From Flavobacteriales bacterium (GTDB lineage: Bacteria > Bacteroidota > Bacteroidia > Flavobacteriales_F > PHOS-HE28), in NCBI GenBank assembly GCA_016713865.1, contig JADJOG010000007.1:62001-126000 (forward strand): a stretch of 64,000 nucleotides of DNA, read 5' to 3'. The translations under genes and the position numbers were made by a program. This document shows, one piece after another, positions 49,122 to 58,349 of the stretch. The first letter of the stretch is position 1, and each line of letters opens with the position of its first letter. Under the pieces are notes generated by a model. The model did not search any database, was not told the DNA's origin, and saw nothing but the letters and a program-made list of their open reading frames with translations.

Positions 49122-50285
49122 ATGGTCCGCTTCAATACCATCGTTGGTGCTGTCGCCGAAGGCGATGCCTACCTCAGTCGCCCGCGCCTGCTGCGTAAGT
49201 TCTGGAAGCATGTGGCGGCGGGCGAGCACCTGCTCATTGCTGCGCCGAGACGGGTAGGCAAGACCTCCTTCATGCGCGATGCCGAGAATAGTCCTGAGCC
49301 GGGCTTCCATCCCATTTACCTCATCGTTGAGTCTGTGTCGGATGAGAAGGAGCTGTTCCGCAAGCTCTACACGAAGGCCATTGAAATGGTCTCCGGCAAA
49401 TCGGAGCTCACTGCGATGCTCTCTTCGCTCTGGAAACGACTGAACGTGGACGTCACCTCCGATGGTCTGAAGATCACCACGGCAGCACCGGATGGATTCA
49501 ACGACCTGCTCACGCTGCTGAAAGGGCTGCCTGCCAAAGAGCACTTCGTGTTCCTGGTGGATGAGTTCTCCCAAGCTGTGGAGAACGTTCGCAAGAAGCA
49601 CGGCCCAGAAGCAGCGGTTGCCCTGTTGCACAAGATGCGTGAGTTGAGGCAAGACCCGGACGTGGTGAAGCGCGTGAGCTTCGTGTTCGCTGGCTCCGTG
49701 GGCTTGGAGCAGATCGTCGGCAAACTGAACGCCTCGCATACCATCAACGATGTGCTGGCCTTTGATATGCCGCCCTTCACATCCAAGGAAGCGCACGCGT
49801 TGATCGATAGGATAGTCGATGGTTCTGATGCGGACATGCCCATGGCCGCGCGTGAGCACTTATTGGAGAAGCTCGTCTGGCTCATCCCCTTCTTCATCCA
49901 GGTGGTGATGAACGAGGCGGAGGATATCCTCAACGACGAAGAGGGCACCACAGTGACCAAGAAGGTGGTGGACCAGGCCTTCATCAACGCGTTGGCCAAG
50001 CGCAACTACTACGACCATTGGCACCAGCGGCTCAGCATCTTGTTCAGCACGGCCGAGCGGCGCTTCGCCAAGGAGTTGTTGGATCTGTGCAGCAGCGCCA
50101 AGCCATTGGGCATGGACAAGGTCCACGATCTCGGCACCACCAAACACAAGCTGGCTGACAGCTACATGGACGTGGTGCGCGGACTGATCCACGACGGCTA
50201 CCTGGTGCGCGATGCCGAGGCGCGCACCCTCCGCTTTGCCTCGCCGCTGCTGATGCGCTGGTGGGCGCAAACCATCGCTCACTGA
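49122..50285 (+). CDS. P-loop ATPase (archaeal-type/STAND-like), system component 1
   Basis: 387 residues. Walker A APRRVGKTS at about residues 41-49; Walker B VFLVDEFS near residue 145; sensor-1-like FVFAGSVGLEQIV near 190; then the PPFTSKEAHALIDRIV segment typical of ATPase_2-type AAA proteins. The last 130 residues look helical with a winged-helix-like end (HDLGTTKHKLADSYMDVVRGLIHDGYLV). No TM, nuclease or protease motif seen. It sits 15 bp before a second, larger P-loop ATPase and behind a likely regulated promoter, between housekeeping genes guaD and aspS. Function unknown; a sensor/switch NTPase role is inferred. Confidence 0.8.
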   Translation: MVRFNTIVGAVAEGDAYLSRPRLLRKFWKHVAAGEHLLIAAPRRVGKTSFMRDAENSPEPGFHPIYLIVESVSDEKELFRKLYTKAIEMVSGKSELTAMLSSLWKRLNVDVTSDGLKITTAAPDGFNDLLTLLKGLPAKEHFVFLVDEFSQAVENVRKKHGPEAAVALLHKMRELRQDPDVVKRVSFVFAGSVGLEQIVGKLNASHTINDVLAFDMPPFTSKEAHALIDRIVDGSDADMPMAAREHLLEKLVWLIPFFIQVVMNEAEDILNDEEGTTVTKKVVDQAFINALAKRNYYDHWHQRLSILFSTAERRFAKELLDLCSSAKPLGMDKVHDLGTTKHKLADSYMDVVRGLIHDGYLVRDAEARTLRFASPLLMRWWAQTIAH

Positions 50286-50300
50286 ACAATACCTGCAAGC

Positions 50301-53000
50301 ATGGCCTTTGAGCACATCTACCGACCCCAGCACAAGAGCGATCAGGAGATCGTCAAGGACTTCGTGGTGCGCAACGCCGTGTTCGAGCGGATCATGGCCG
50401 ACATCCGCAAGGATGGCCCCAAAAAGTTGAGCCAGCACCACATGGTACAAGGCCTGCGCGGTATGGGCAAGAGCACCCTCTTCGAGCGGATCCGTGTGGA
50501 GATGAAGCAGGCTGAGCTGGCCACGCAATGGCTTACCGTGAAGACTGCCGAGGAGAACTGGCCGGTGAACTCGCTGCTCGACTTCTGGATCTGGATCGGC
50601 CAGCACATGGCCGCCGTGGACCCTGCGGGCTTCGGTGCATTGGGCGACCTCGGCTCCTTGTGGAGCACCGATGAGCAGCACACGCAGTGCTTCACCACCA
50701 TTGAGGCGAAGCTGAAGGGCAGCGGCCGCAAGCTGCTCATGCTCGTGGACAACGTGGGCGACCTCTTCCGCAAGTTCAGCACGCAGGAGAACCACGCCTT
50801 CCGCGAAGCCTTGGTGGCCAGTAAACACATCAAGCTGGTCGGCGGCACCGCCGTGCGGCTGGATGAATTGGAGATGCACGAGGCGCCCTACTTCGACCTC
50901 TTCAAGCAGCACCAGCTCGCCGGTCTGAACCAGCAGGAGGTAAACGCTCTGCTGCTCCACTACGCCCGCAAGAACGGCAACACGCAGGTGGACCAGGTGG
51001 TGCAGAACGAATCGCGCCGTGTAGACCACCTCCGTGTGCTCACCGGCGGCGTGCCCCGCACCATCATGCTGCTGCTCGATGTGTTCAACAAGGACGGCGA
51101 TGCCACCGTGTTCGAGGACCTGCGCCGCACGCTGGACCTGGTGACGCCGCTGTACAAGCACCGCATGGACGAGCTGAGCCCGCAGAAGCAGAAAATCGTG
51201 CATGCCCTGGCCATGCAGTGGGATGGCATGAGCGCCGGTGAAGTGGCCAGCGCCACCCGCCTGGAGAGCAAGGTGGCCAGCGCACAACTGGGGCAGCTGG
51301 TGCGCGATGGCTTCGTGCTGCGCGACGAGACCAGCACCAAGAACCACTTCTACCAGCTGGCCGAGCGCTTCTTCAACATCTGGTACCTGATGAACAACGC
51401 CCAGCGCAACGGGGCGGTCAGGGTGCGTTGGCTCACGCGCTTCTTCGAGCTCTGGTGCGATGAGCAGGGCTTGAAGGAGCGGGCGAAGAAGCACCTCGAC
51501 TCACTCGGGCGCGAGGGCGTGAACCCTTCGGATCAGTTGCTCATCACCAATGCTCTGCTCGGCAGCGCGCACTTGGATCGGAGCACCAAAGAACAGGTGT
51601 ATGAGCGCTCTATGCGCAGCTACCCCGATCACGCGGATCAGCTGCTGCACAGCAGCCAATGGCGCGAGCATGGCGGATCAGCAGGAGGCTGGCGCAAGAC
51701 AGTGTGGGAAGCGATCGAACGCCTCGAACTGGAGCGTGCCGAGCGGATCTTGGATAAGGAAGCCGATGTGAACGACTCTTGGACCTACCTCTTCCGAGGC
51801 GACATCGCCGTGCTGCGGGGCGAATTACCGCAAGCGCGCAAGGCGTACGAGGATGGGTTGGCGATCCGCCTGAAACTGGCCGAAGCCGACGCGCACAACG
51901 CACAGGCGCAGCGCGACCTGTCGATGAGTTACAACAAGCTGGGCGACCTGCTTCTACAGGAAGGCAAGGGCGTGGAAGCGCGCAAGGCGTACGAGGATGG
52001 GTTGGCGATCCGCCTGAAACTGGCCGAAGCCGACGCGCACAACGCCCAGGCGCAGCGCGACCTGTCGGTGAGTTACACCAAGCTGGGCGACCTGCTTCTA
52101 CAGGAAGGCAAGGGCGTGGAAGCGCGCAAGGCGTACGAGGATGGGTTGGCGATCCGCCTGAAACTGGCCGAAGCCGACGCGCACAACGCCCAGGCGCAGC
52201 GCGACCTGTCGGTGAGTTACAACAAGCTGGGCGACCTGCTTCTACAGGAAGGCAAGGGCGTGGAAGCACGCAAGGCGTACGAGGATGGGTTGGCGATCCG
52301 CCTGAAACTGGCCGAAGCCGACGCGCACAACGCCCAGGCGCAGCGCGACCTGTCGGTGAGTTACACCAAGCTGGGCGACCTGCTTCTACAGGAAGGCAAG
52401 GGTGTGGAAGCGTGCAAGGCTTTCGAGGATGGCTTTCGGATCAGCAAGACCCTTGCCGAGAAGGATCCTATCAGCGTAGAGGCGCAGCGCGACCTGGCTT
52501 TGTCCCATTGGTGGATGATGCAATCCGCAGGAACGGATGACGCCTTCGCACGCGGGCACGGTAAGCACTATGCAAGGATCGTGGATGGGCTGGCCTCGTA
52601 TGCGGTGGATGCGTGGAAGAACGGGCAACTCACGGAAGCGATGAGCCGCACGATACAACTCGTGCGATTCCCGCTCTCCACCACTGGTATTATGGAGGCT
52701 CTGTTGTGGGCCTTGGCCCGTGAGCAGTCCCATGGCTTGAGGGAGCTGTTCGAGGTGCGCTTCAAGCACTTGAGGCACGTGTACCGCCCGGTCTACTTCG
52801 CCCTGCTGAAGTTGCTGAAGGCCGCAGCCCCCGACCGCCCCCGCCGCATGGGCAAGGCGTTGGAAGAACCGGTACAGCAAATTCTAGCGCGCGTGGAGGA
52901 GATGCGTAAGGAGTTGGGCAAGCCAGCGATTGGGAAGACCTCTAGCACAAGATTCAAAGCACCGCGCAAGTCAGTCACGAAGAAGAAGCGCGCGAAGTGA
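50301..53000 (+). CDS. STAND-like P-loop ATPase with TPR-like tandem repeats, system component 2
   Basis: 899 residues. Walker A VQGLRGMGKSTLFERI at about 49-64; Walker B LLMLVDNVGDLF near 150; sensor-like KLVGGTAVRLDEL; LTGGVPRTIMLLLDVF as a lid GxPR motif; then a winged-helix region (MSAGEVASATRLESKVASAQLGQLVRDGFVL). From about residue 500, a TPR-like solenoid includes four near-identical 48-residue repeats plus a decayed fifth. A helical C-terminal domain and a Lys/Arg-rich tail (APRKSVTKKKRAK) follow. The NTPase-wHTH-TPR order is that of STAND proteins, in which the repeats sense a ligand and the NTPase oligomerises. No effector domain is evident at either end. The fused architecture and the operon with another ATPase make a conflict system plausible but unproven. 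Confidence 0.8.
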   Translation: MAFEHIYRPQHKSDQEIVKDFVVRNAVFERIMADIRKDGPKKLSQHHMVQGLRGMGKSTLFERIRVEMKQAELATQWLTVKTAEENWPVNSLLDFWIWIGQHMAAVDPAGFGALGDLGSLWSTDEQHTQCFTTIEAKLKGSGRKLLMLVDNVGDLFRKFSTQENHAFREALVASKHIKLVGGTAVRLDELEMHEAPYFDLFKQHQLAGLNQQEVNALLLHYARKNGNTQVDQVVQNESRRVDHLRVLTGGVPRTIMLLLDVFNKDGDATVFEDLRRTLDLVTPLYKHRMDELSPQKQKIVHALAMQWDGMSAGEVASATRLESKVASAQLGQLVRDGFVLRDETSTKNHFYQLAERFFNIWYLMNNAQRNGAVRVRWLTRFFELWCDEQGLKERAKKHLDSLGREGVNPSDQLLITNALLGSAHLDRSTKEQVYERSMRSYPDHADQLLHSSQWREHGGSAGGWRKTVWEAIERLELERAERILDKEADVNDSWTYLFRGDIAVLRGELPQARKAYEDGLAIRLKLAEADAHNAQAQRDLSMSYNKLGDLLLQEGKGVEARKAYEDGLAIRLKLAEADAHNAQAQRDLSVSYTKLGDLLLQEGKGVEARKAYEDGLAIRLKLAEADAHNAQAQRDLSVSYNKLGDLLLQEGKGVEARKAYEDGLAIRLKLAEADAHNAQAQRDLSVSYTKLGDLLLQEGKGVEACKAFEDGFRISKTLAEKDPISVEAQRDLALSHWWMMQSAGTDDAFARGHGKHYARIVDGLASYAVDAWKNGQLTEAMSRTIQLVRFPLSTTGIMEALLWALAREQSHGLRELFEVRFKHLRHVYRPVYFALLKLLKAAAPDRPRRMGKALEEPVQQILARVEEMRKELGKPAIGKTSSTRFKAPRKSVTKKKRAK
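51834..52553 (+). repeat. Tandem 144-bp TPR-like repeats (four near-identical, one diverged)
   Basis: Units start at 51834, 51978, 52122 and 52266, each 144 bp (48 codons, ARKAYEDGLAIRLKLAEADA at the start, then HNAQAQRDLS and YTKLGDLLLQEGKGVE). They differ by only a few bases, e.g. Asn/Thr in SYNKLG versus SYTKLG. A fifth unit from 52410 has drifted strongly. Such nucleotide identity indicates recent duplication or ongoing copy-number change. Confidence 0.9.
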
Positions 53001-53006
53001 TTGGCC

Positions 53007-54759
53007 TCAGCCTTTCATAGCGATCCCCAGCTCTTGCAATTGGATCTCGTCGATCCGGCTCGGCGCATCGATCATGGTATCACGGCCGGCGTTGTTCTTC
53101 GGGAAGGCGATGAACTCGCGGATGTCGGTGCGATGCCCGAAGAGCGCCACCCAGCGATCGAAGCCGAAGGCGCATCCGCCATGCGGCGGCGCACCGTACT
53201 CGAAGGCGTCCATGAGGAAGCCGAACTTGTAGCGGGCGTCGTCGTCGGTGAAGCCGAGCACGCGGAACATGGCTTCTTGCATGGTGCGATCGTGGATGCG
53301 GATGCTGCCGCCGCCGATCTCAGTGCCATTGATCACCAGGTCGTAGGCGTTGGCGCGCACGCTGCCGAGGTCCTCTTGCGTCGAAGAGCTTTTGCGCATC
53401 CTCGGGCTTCGGCGCAGTGAAGGGGTGGTGCATGGCATGCCAGCGACCGGTCTCTTCATCCTGTTCCAGAAGCGGGAAGTCGATCACCCAAAGCGGCTTG
53501 AATACTTTCGGATCACGCAGTCCGAGCAGGTCACCCATGTGCAGGCGCAGCTCGTTCAATTGCTTGCGCGTCTTGTCCGCTTTGCCGGCCATGATGCAGA
53601 GAAGGTCGCCCTGCTTCATGCCGAAGCGTTCAGCCAAAGTCGTGATCTGCTCTGGCGTGAAGAACTTGTCCACGGTGCTCTTCAGTCCCTCTTCGTTCCA
53701 CTTCACGAACACGATGCCTGTCGCGCCGATCTGCGGACGTTTCACAAAGTCGATGAGCGCATCGGTCTGCTTGCGGCTCCAGCCCGCGCAGCCTTCGGCC
53801 TTGATGCCCACCACCAATTCCGCGTCATCGAACACCTTGAAGCCCTTTCCCTGCACGAGGTCGTTCACTTCATGGAACCTCATGTCGAAGCGCAGGTCTG
53901 GCTTGTCGCAGCCGTAGCTATTCATCGCTTCATCGAACGACATGCGCGGGAAGGCCCCGTTGAATTCCACGCCGTGTATGGCCTTGAACAGATGCTTGGC
54001 CATGCCCTCAAAAGTGTTCAGGATGTCCTCCTGCTCCACGAAGGCCATCTCGCAATCGATCTGCGTGAATTCCGGCTGGCGGTCCTGGCGCAGGTCCTCG
54101 TCGCGAAAGCACTTCACAATCTGGAAGTAGCGGTCGAAGCCTGCGACCATCAGCAATTGCTTGAAGGTTTGCGGGCTCTGCGGCAGCGCGTAGAACTCGC
54201 CTTGGTGCATGCGGCTGGGCACCACGAAATCTCTCGCGCCTTCCGGCGTGCTCTTGATCAGCACGGGCGTTTCCACTTCGAGGAAATGCTGTGCGCTGAG
54301 GTAGTTGCGCACCTCGATGGCCATGCGGTGGCGCAGCTCGAAGTTGCGGCGCACGTTGGCGCGGCGCAGGTCGAGGTAGCGGTACTTCATGCGCAGCTCG
54401 TCGCCGCCATCGGTCTCTTCTTCAATGGTGAAGGGCGGCGTCTTGGCGCTGTTGAGCACCTTCACATCCGTGACGATGAGCTCGATTTCGCCCGTGGGGA
54501 TGTTCGCATTCTTGCTTTCGCGCTCGCGCACCATGCCGGTGGCTTGCACCACGAATTCACGACCCAGCTTGCGGGCTTCTTCGCACAGCACCTTGTCGCG
54601 CTCCATGTTGAAGCTGAGTTGGGTGATGCCGAAGCGGTCGCGCAGGTCCACGAAGGTCATGCCGCCCAAGTCGCGGGCGCGTTGGACCCATCCAGCGAGG
54701 GTCACGGTCTTTCCGGCGTCGGCGAGGCGGAGTTCGCCACAGGTGTGGGTGCGGTACAT
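53007..54759 (-). CDS. aspS: Aspartyl-tRNA synthetase (frameshifted)
   Basis: About 583 residues. Class II synthetase. OB-fold anticodon-binding domain at the N-terminus (TVTLAGWVQRARDLGGMTFVDLRDRFG), then motif 1 region (YLSAQHFLEVETPVLIKSTPEGARDF), motif 2 (FRDEDLRQDRQPEFTQIDCEMAF), the bacterial GAD insertion domain and motif 3 (HGGCAFGFDRWVALFG). A one-base indel near 53379-53384 separates AQKLFD from QEDLGSVRANAYDLVINGTEIGGGS. The start is at 54759 (MYRTHTCGEL). Convergent with the ATPase operon, 6 bp from its stop. The gene is essential, so the break is probably an error. Confidence 0.96.
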
Positions 54760-54797
54760 GGGAGCTGAACGAGGGCTGCGAATGTACCCGGCGCGGC

Positions 54798-55688
54798 TCA
54801 GTCCTTCTCGGCCATCAGCGTGGCGCGGGCCTCCTGTAGCTGCGCCATCACTTCTGTAGCGGGTTCCGGGTGCTTCAGGCCCAAGGCTTCCAAGCGTTCG
54901 CGTACCAAGCGACCCACCACGGCGCGTGTTTCCCACTGGTCGTCGGCGGGCACGATGTACCACGGTGCGTGCGGCGCGGCCGTTGCACCGATTGCTTGCT
55001 CGTATGCGTGCATGTAGGCCGCCCAATGGCCGCGCTCCTTCACGTCGCCGGGGTTGAACTTCCAGTTCTTCGCCGGGTCGTCGATGCGTTCGAGGAAGCG
55101 CTCCTTCTGCGCCGCCTTGCTCATGTTCAGGTAGAACTTCATGATCACCGTTCCGCTGTCGGCGAGCTGCTGCTCCCATGCGCGGATGGCATCGAAGCGC
55201 GCTTCCCAGAATGCAGCATCAATGTCCTTCAAGCCGCGCACCGTTGGGATGTTCTGCCCGACGATGTACTCAGGATGCACGCGCGTGACCAGCACCTCTT
55301 AGTAGTGGCTGCGGTTGTGGATGCCGATGTGGCCGCGTTCCGGCACCGCTTGGTAGTGGCGCCAGAGAAAATCGTGGCTGCGCTCCAAGGAGCTCGGCGC
55401 CTTGAAGCTCCAAACGCGCACGCCCTGCGGGTTCACGCCACTCATCACATGGCGGATGCAGCTGTCCTTGCCTGCCGCGTCCATCGCCTGGAAGATGAGG
55501 AGCACCGCATGCTTGCCTTCAGCATAGAGAACATCTTGAAGCTCGGCGATGCGGGCCCGGTCCTTCTCCAGCCGTTCCTTCAGTTCCTTCTTGTCGGCTT
55601 CTTTCGGTAGGTCGCAGGCATGGTTCTTCAGGCTGAAGGTGCAGCGTTCGTTCACTGCGAAGCGCAAATCGTGCAGGAGGTCCTTCAT
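54798..55688 (-). CDS. ppk2: Polyphosphate kinase 2 family protein (in-frame TAA)
   Basis: About 296 codons. PPK2 transfers phosphate between polyphosphate and nucleotides. Walker A-like LIFQAMDAAGKDSCIRHVMSGVNPQG and the lid/Walker B region PERGHIGIHNRSHY are in the first half. After a single TAA at 55299-55301 the same frame continues EVLVTRVHPEYIVGQN, KFYLNMSKAAQKERFLERIDDP and KFNPGDVKERGHWAAYMHAYEQAI. Homologues have Glu-Glu at this point (NRS-Y-EEVLV), so a GAA to TAA change is implied. It lies upstream of aspS on the same strand. Which nucleotide it acts on cannot be told from sequence alone. Confidence 0.92.
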
Positions 55689-55746
55689 GATGGCGGAAAG
55701 CTAGATCGTGGCTTGTGGTCTGGTGCTGATCTTCACCGCACAAACC

Positions 55747-56136
55747 ATGGCCATGCCACCTGTCGTCAATTCCCCCTTCACCCGATTCGCGAAGCGCGTG
55801 TCGCTCGTTACGGGCAGGCCGCTAACCTTCATTCTCGCGCTACTGGTCATTGTGGCATGGGCCGTTACCGGGCCTTTATTCGGTTATAGCGATACTTGGC
55901 AGCTTGCGATAAATACGGGCACCACGATCATCACATTCCTGATGGTGTTCTTGATCCAGAACACGCAGAACCGCGATACAGAAGCGCTTCAGATCAAGAT
56001 TGATGAGCTGATCCGTGTGCAACAGGAAGCGAATAACGCGCTGCTCGACTTGGAGGAATTGGATGATGAGGAACTGGACAGGATCCGAGCCGTGTATTTG
56101 GCTCTCGCGAGAAAGGAGCGGGAAGGGAATGCTTGA
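55747..56136 (+). CDS. Low-affinity iron permease-like small membrane protein
   Basis: About 129 residues from ATG 55747 (55753 is also possible). Two TM helices: TFILALLVIVAWAVTGPLFGY (about 26-46) and TGTTIITFLMVFLIQNTQNRDTEALQIKIDELI (about 57-72 plus the conserved tail). The FLIQNTQNRD-x-x-A-x-x-x-K-x-DELI motif is the signature of the iron permease family PF04120. A C-terminal acidic helix (LLDLEELDDEELDRIRAVYLALARKE) completes it. Iron transport is the family annotation only; bacterial members are poorly studied. Confidence 0.88.
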   Translation: MAMPPVVNSPFTRFAKRVSLVTGRPLTFILALLVIVAWAVTGPLFGYSDTWQLAINTGTTIITFLMVFLIQNTQNRDTEALQIKIDELIRVQQEANNALLDLEELDDEELDRIRAVYLALARKEREGNA

Positions 56137-56142
56137 ATGAGC

Positions 56143-56168
56143 GAGGGCGCCCACTGGGCGCCCTCTTC
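56143..56168. terminator. Bidirectional terminator between permease and hpd
   Basis: GAGGGCGCCC (56143-56152), loop ACT, GGGCGCCCTC (56156-56165), then TTCACTT. It is a perfect ten-base-pair stem between convergent genes. Confidence 0.75.
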
Positions 56169-56195
56169 ACTTGTCAATCGGGAGCATGCCTTTTC

Positions 56196-57341
56196 TCACA
56201 GCGTCCCCCTGTTCTCCTGCTCCCTTTCAATAGCCTCGAACAGCGCCTTGAAGTTGCCCTTGCCGAAGCTCTTCGCGCCTTTGCGCTGGATGATCTCGAA
56301 GAACATCGTGGGGCGGTCGAGCACCGGCTTGGTGCAGAGCTGCAAGAGGTAGCCCTCGTCATCGCGGTCAACCAGCACGCCGTGCTCCTTCAGCACCGCC
56401 AGGTCCTCGTCGATCTCGCCCACGCGGTCCAGTACATCGTCGTAGTAGGTGGGCGGTACGTATAGGAACTCCACGCCGCGGTCCTTCAGCGCGCTCACCG
56501 TTTCGATGATGTTGTTGGTGGCCACCGCGATGTGCTGCACGCCGGCGCCGTTGTAGAACTCGATGTACTCCTCGATCTGGCTCTTCTTCTTGCCCTCGGC
56601 CGGCGCGTTGATCGGGAACTTGAGGCGGCCGTTGCCGGTGCGCATCAGCTTGCTCATCAGCGCGGTGTAGTCGGTGCTGATGTCCTTGTCGTCGAAGCTC
56701 ACCAGCTGTGCGAAGCCCATCACGCGGGCGTAGAAATCCACCCAGGTGTTCATCTCGCCCCAGCCCACGTTACCCACCATGTGGTCGATGAATTTCAGGC
56801 CGGTGGGCGGTGGATTGTAGTGGCTCTTCCAGGCGCGGTAACCGGGCATGAAGGGACCCTTGTACTCGTTGCGCTCCACGAAGATGTGGACCGTTTCCCC
56901 GTAGGTATGGATACCGCTGCGCACCACGTAGCCGTGCTCGTCCTCCTCCTTGATCGGCTCCATAAAGCTCTTGGCGCCACGCTTGGTCGTTTCCTCCCAG
57001 GCTTTGCGCGCATCGGGCACCCATAAGGCAATCACTTTCACGCCATCGCCGTGCTCGCGGATGTGCTCGTTGATCGGGCTGTCCGGCGTCATCGGCGTGG
57101 TAAGCACCAGGCGGATCTTGTCCTGCTGCAGCACGTAGCTGGTGCGGTCCTTCACTCCCGTCTCCAAGCCGGCGTAGGCCACGCTTTAGAAGCCCCAAGC
57201 GGTCTTGTAGTAGTGCGCGCTCTGCTTGGCGTTGCCCACATAAAGCTCCACGTAATCGGTGCCCCACAGGGGGAGGAAGTCCTCCGCATCCTGCATGATC
57301 TTTTCGAGGCTGTAGTCGACGTCTTTGAGTCCGGTTGACAT
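56196..57341 (-). CDS. hpd: 4-hydroxyphenylpyruvate dioxygenase (in-frame TAA)
   Basis: 381 codons. Fe(II) enzyme of tyrosine degradation, making homogentisate. The true start is at 57341 (MSTGLKDVDYSLEKIMQDA), with YVELYVGNAKQSAHYYKTAWGF. One TAA (57186-57188) interrupts before SVAYAGLETGVKDRTSYVLQ; relatives have Gln here (FGFQSLAYAG), so CAA to TAA fits. Iron ligands are seen in KFIDHMVGNVGWGEM (His), GVQHIAVATNN (His) and FFEIIQRKG (Glu). The rest of the frame is clean to 56196. No other tyrosine-degradation gene is in the window. Confidence 0.95.
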
Positions 57342-57379
57342 GGTTCTTCGCTCTGTCGATCAGATGATCGGGTTATTGT

Positions 57380-57790
57380 TCACTTGTTCGCGGTCGGGCA
57401 TTCGGGACATGGGCGTCTACGCTGCACCATGTAGAATTGGATCTCCTGCTCCATGCGGGCTTCCATCTCAGGGTTCTTGAGCTTCGAGCCGGGAGGGCGC
57501 TGGTACCTGTCGATGACCACGATCTCGCAGGCGTGTGCGCGCCGCGCTTGTTTCCGAAGACGGTTGCGCTCCCGCTCGGTCAGATCATTGAACGAGCGGC
57601 GGGTTGCCGTTTTCTTCATGGTAGCGATCCGCACCGGATACCCTGTCAGGGCCTGGTTGTTCTCATCGTAAACGAACGGCACCGAATCCGCCGGGACACG
57701 GCACGGGATGGATGCGAACATCATAGGGGCGTCCTGCGCCCGAACTGTGTTGAGCAGGAGGCACACTAGGCTGCAGACTAGAAGCTTCAT
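57380..57790 (-). CDS. Small secreted protein, unknown
   Basis: 136 residues from ATG 57790. Signal peptide MKLLVCSLVCLLLNTVRAQ. The mature part has PMMFASIPCRVPADSVPFVYDENNQALTGYPVRIATM, then a highly basic helix (RRSFNDLTERERNRLRKQARRAH) and a Cys-containing tail (RRRPCPECPTANK). Not recognised. The CPECP tail could bind metal. It is the last gene of a minus-strand run after the YCII-like gene (147 bp gap). Confidence 0.6.
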   Translation of the reverse strand: MKLLVCSLVCLLLNTVRAQDAPMMFASIPCRVPADSVPFVYDENNQALTGYPVRIATMKKTATRRSFNDLTERERNRLRKQARRAHACEIVVIDRYQRPPGSKLKNPEMEARMEQEIQFYMVQRRRPCPECPTANK

Positions 57791-57937
57791 GCTAATCGGT
57801 TTGGGGTGGTTCACTTCGCGAAGTTCGGTGTTTTTCGGGGGCGGATGCTGACCGGTATCATCTGTTCTAATCAGATGGAATTCCGTCACCAACCGCCTAG
57901 GTGAAAATGCGCTACGAAGGGTGCGAATCGTGGCCAC

Positions 57938-58339
57938 TCACCTGAGCCGAGTGCCAACAGCGCCGTACCACGGCCTGATCTCGTATTTCAAGCGCCCAGC
58001 CCTCACGAAAGGGTCCGTGTCGAGCTGATTCCGCACTTCGTCCTCGGTGTCGCAATCATACAGGAGCATGCCTCGCCAGCCGGATTCATTCTTGCCGAAA
58101 GGGCCGGCCATCACGATCAGGCCGCGCTTGCCTTGCTCATCCTGATGGGCGAGGTGCTCGGCCTGGAGCTTCGCGGCGGTAAGGCTATCCAAGGCGGGAC
58201 CATCGCCCTTGGTATAAAGCACGAACCAGTACTGCTTCATGTGGTAGGTGCTGTCCGCGATGGTGACGTCGAAGGTCCGTTGCGCTTGCGCCTTGAATGC
58301 GCCAGTGAGAACGAGCAGTATGGTAAGTGGCAGTTTCAT
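57938..58339 (-). CDS. Secreted YCII-domain-like protein
   Basis: 133 residues from ATG 58339. Signal peptide MKLPLTILLVLTGAFKAQAQ. The mature domain YHMKQYWFVLYTKGDG, LAHQDEQGKRGLIVMAGPFG, WRGMLLYDCDTEDEVRNQLDTDPFVRAGRLKYEIRPWY matches the YCII fold pattern (ferredoxin-like, with H and D positions). Exported YCII proteins are common in Bacteroidota. Catalytic role unknown. It lies 10 bp after grpB in the same direction. Confidence 0.8.
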   Translation of the reverse strand: MKLPLTILLVLTGAFKAQAQRTFDVTIADSTYHMKQYWFVLYTKGDGPALDSLTAAKLQAEHLAHQDEQGKRGLIVMAGPFGKNESGWRGMLLYDCDTEDEVRNQLDTDPFVRAGRLKYEIRPWYGAVGTRLR

Positions 58340-58349
58340 CCATCTCGGC

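Noticed and set aside
49122..53000. Assignment of the ATPase pair to a specific named defence system (Avs, Septu, Gabija and similar)
   Set aside because: No nuclease, protease, TIR, HEPN or TM effector motif is visible in either protein, so a specific name would be unsupported.
9105..57188. Alternative genetic code with TAA/TAG read as Gln, suggested by internal stops in rlmN, ppk2 and hpd plus a tRNA-Gln gene in the window
   Set aside because: TAG and TAA end many intact genes here at the expected family length (dnaG and menB with TAG, two SprF genes with TAG, the SprB adhesin with TAA), and the tRNA-Gln anticodon is the normal TTG.
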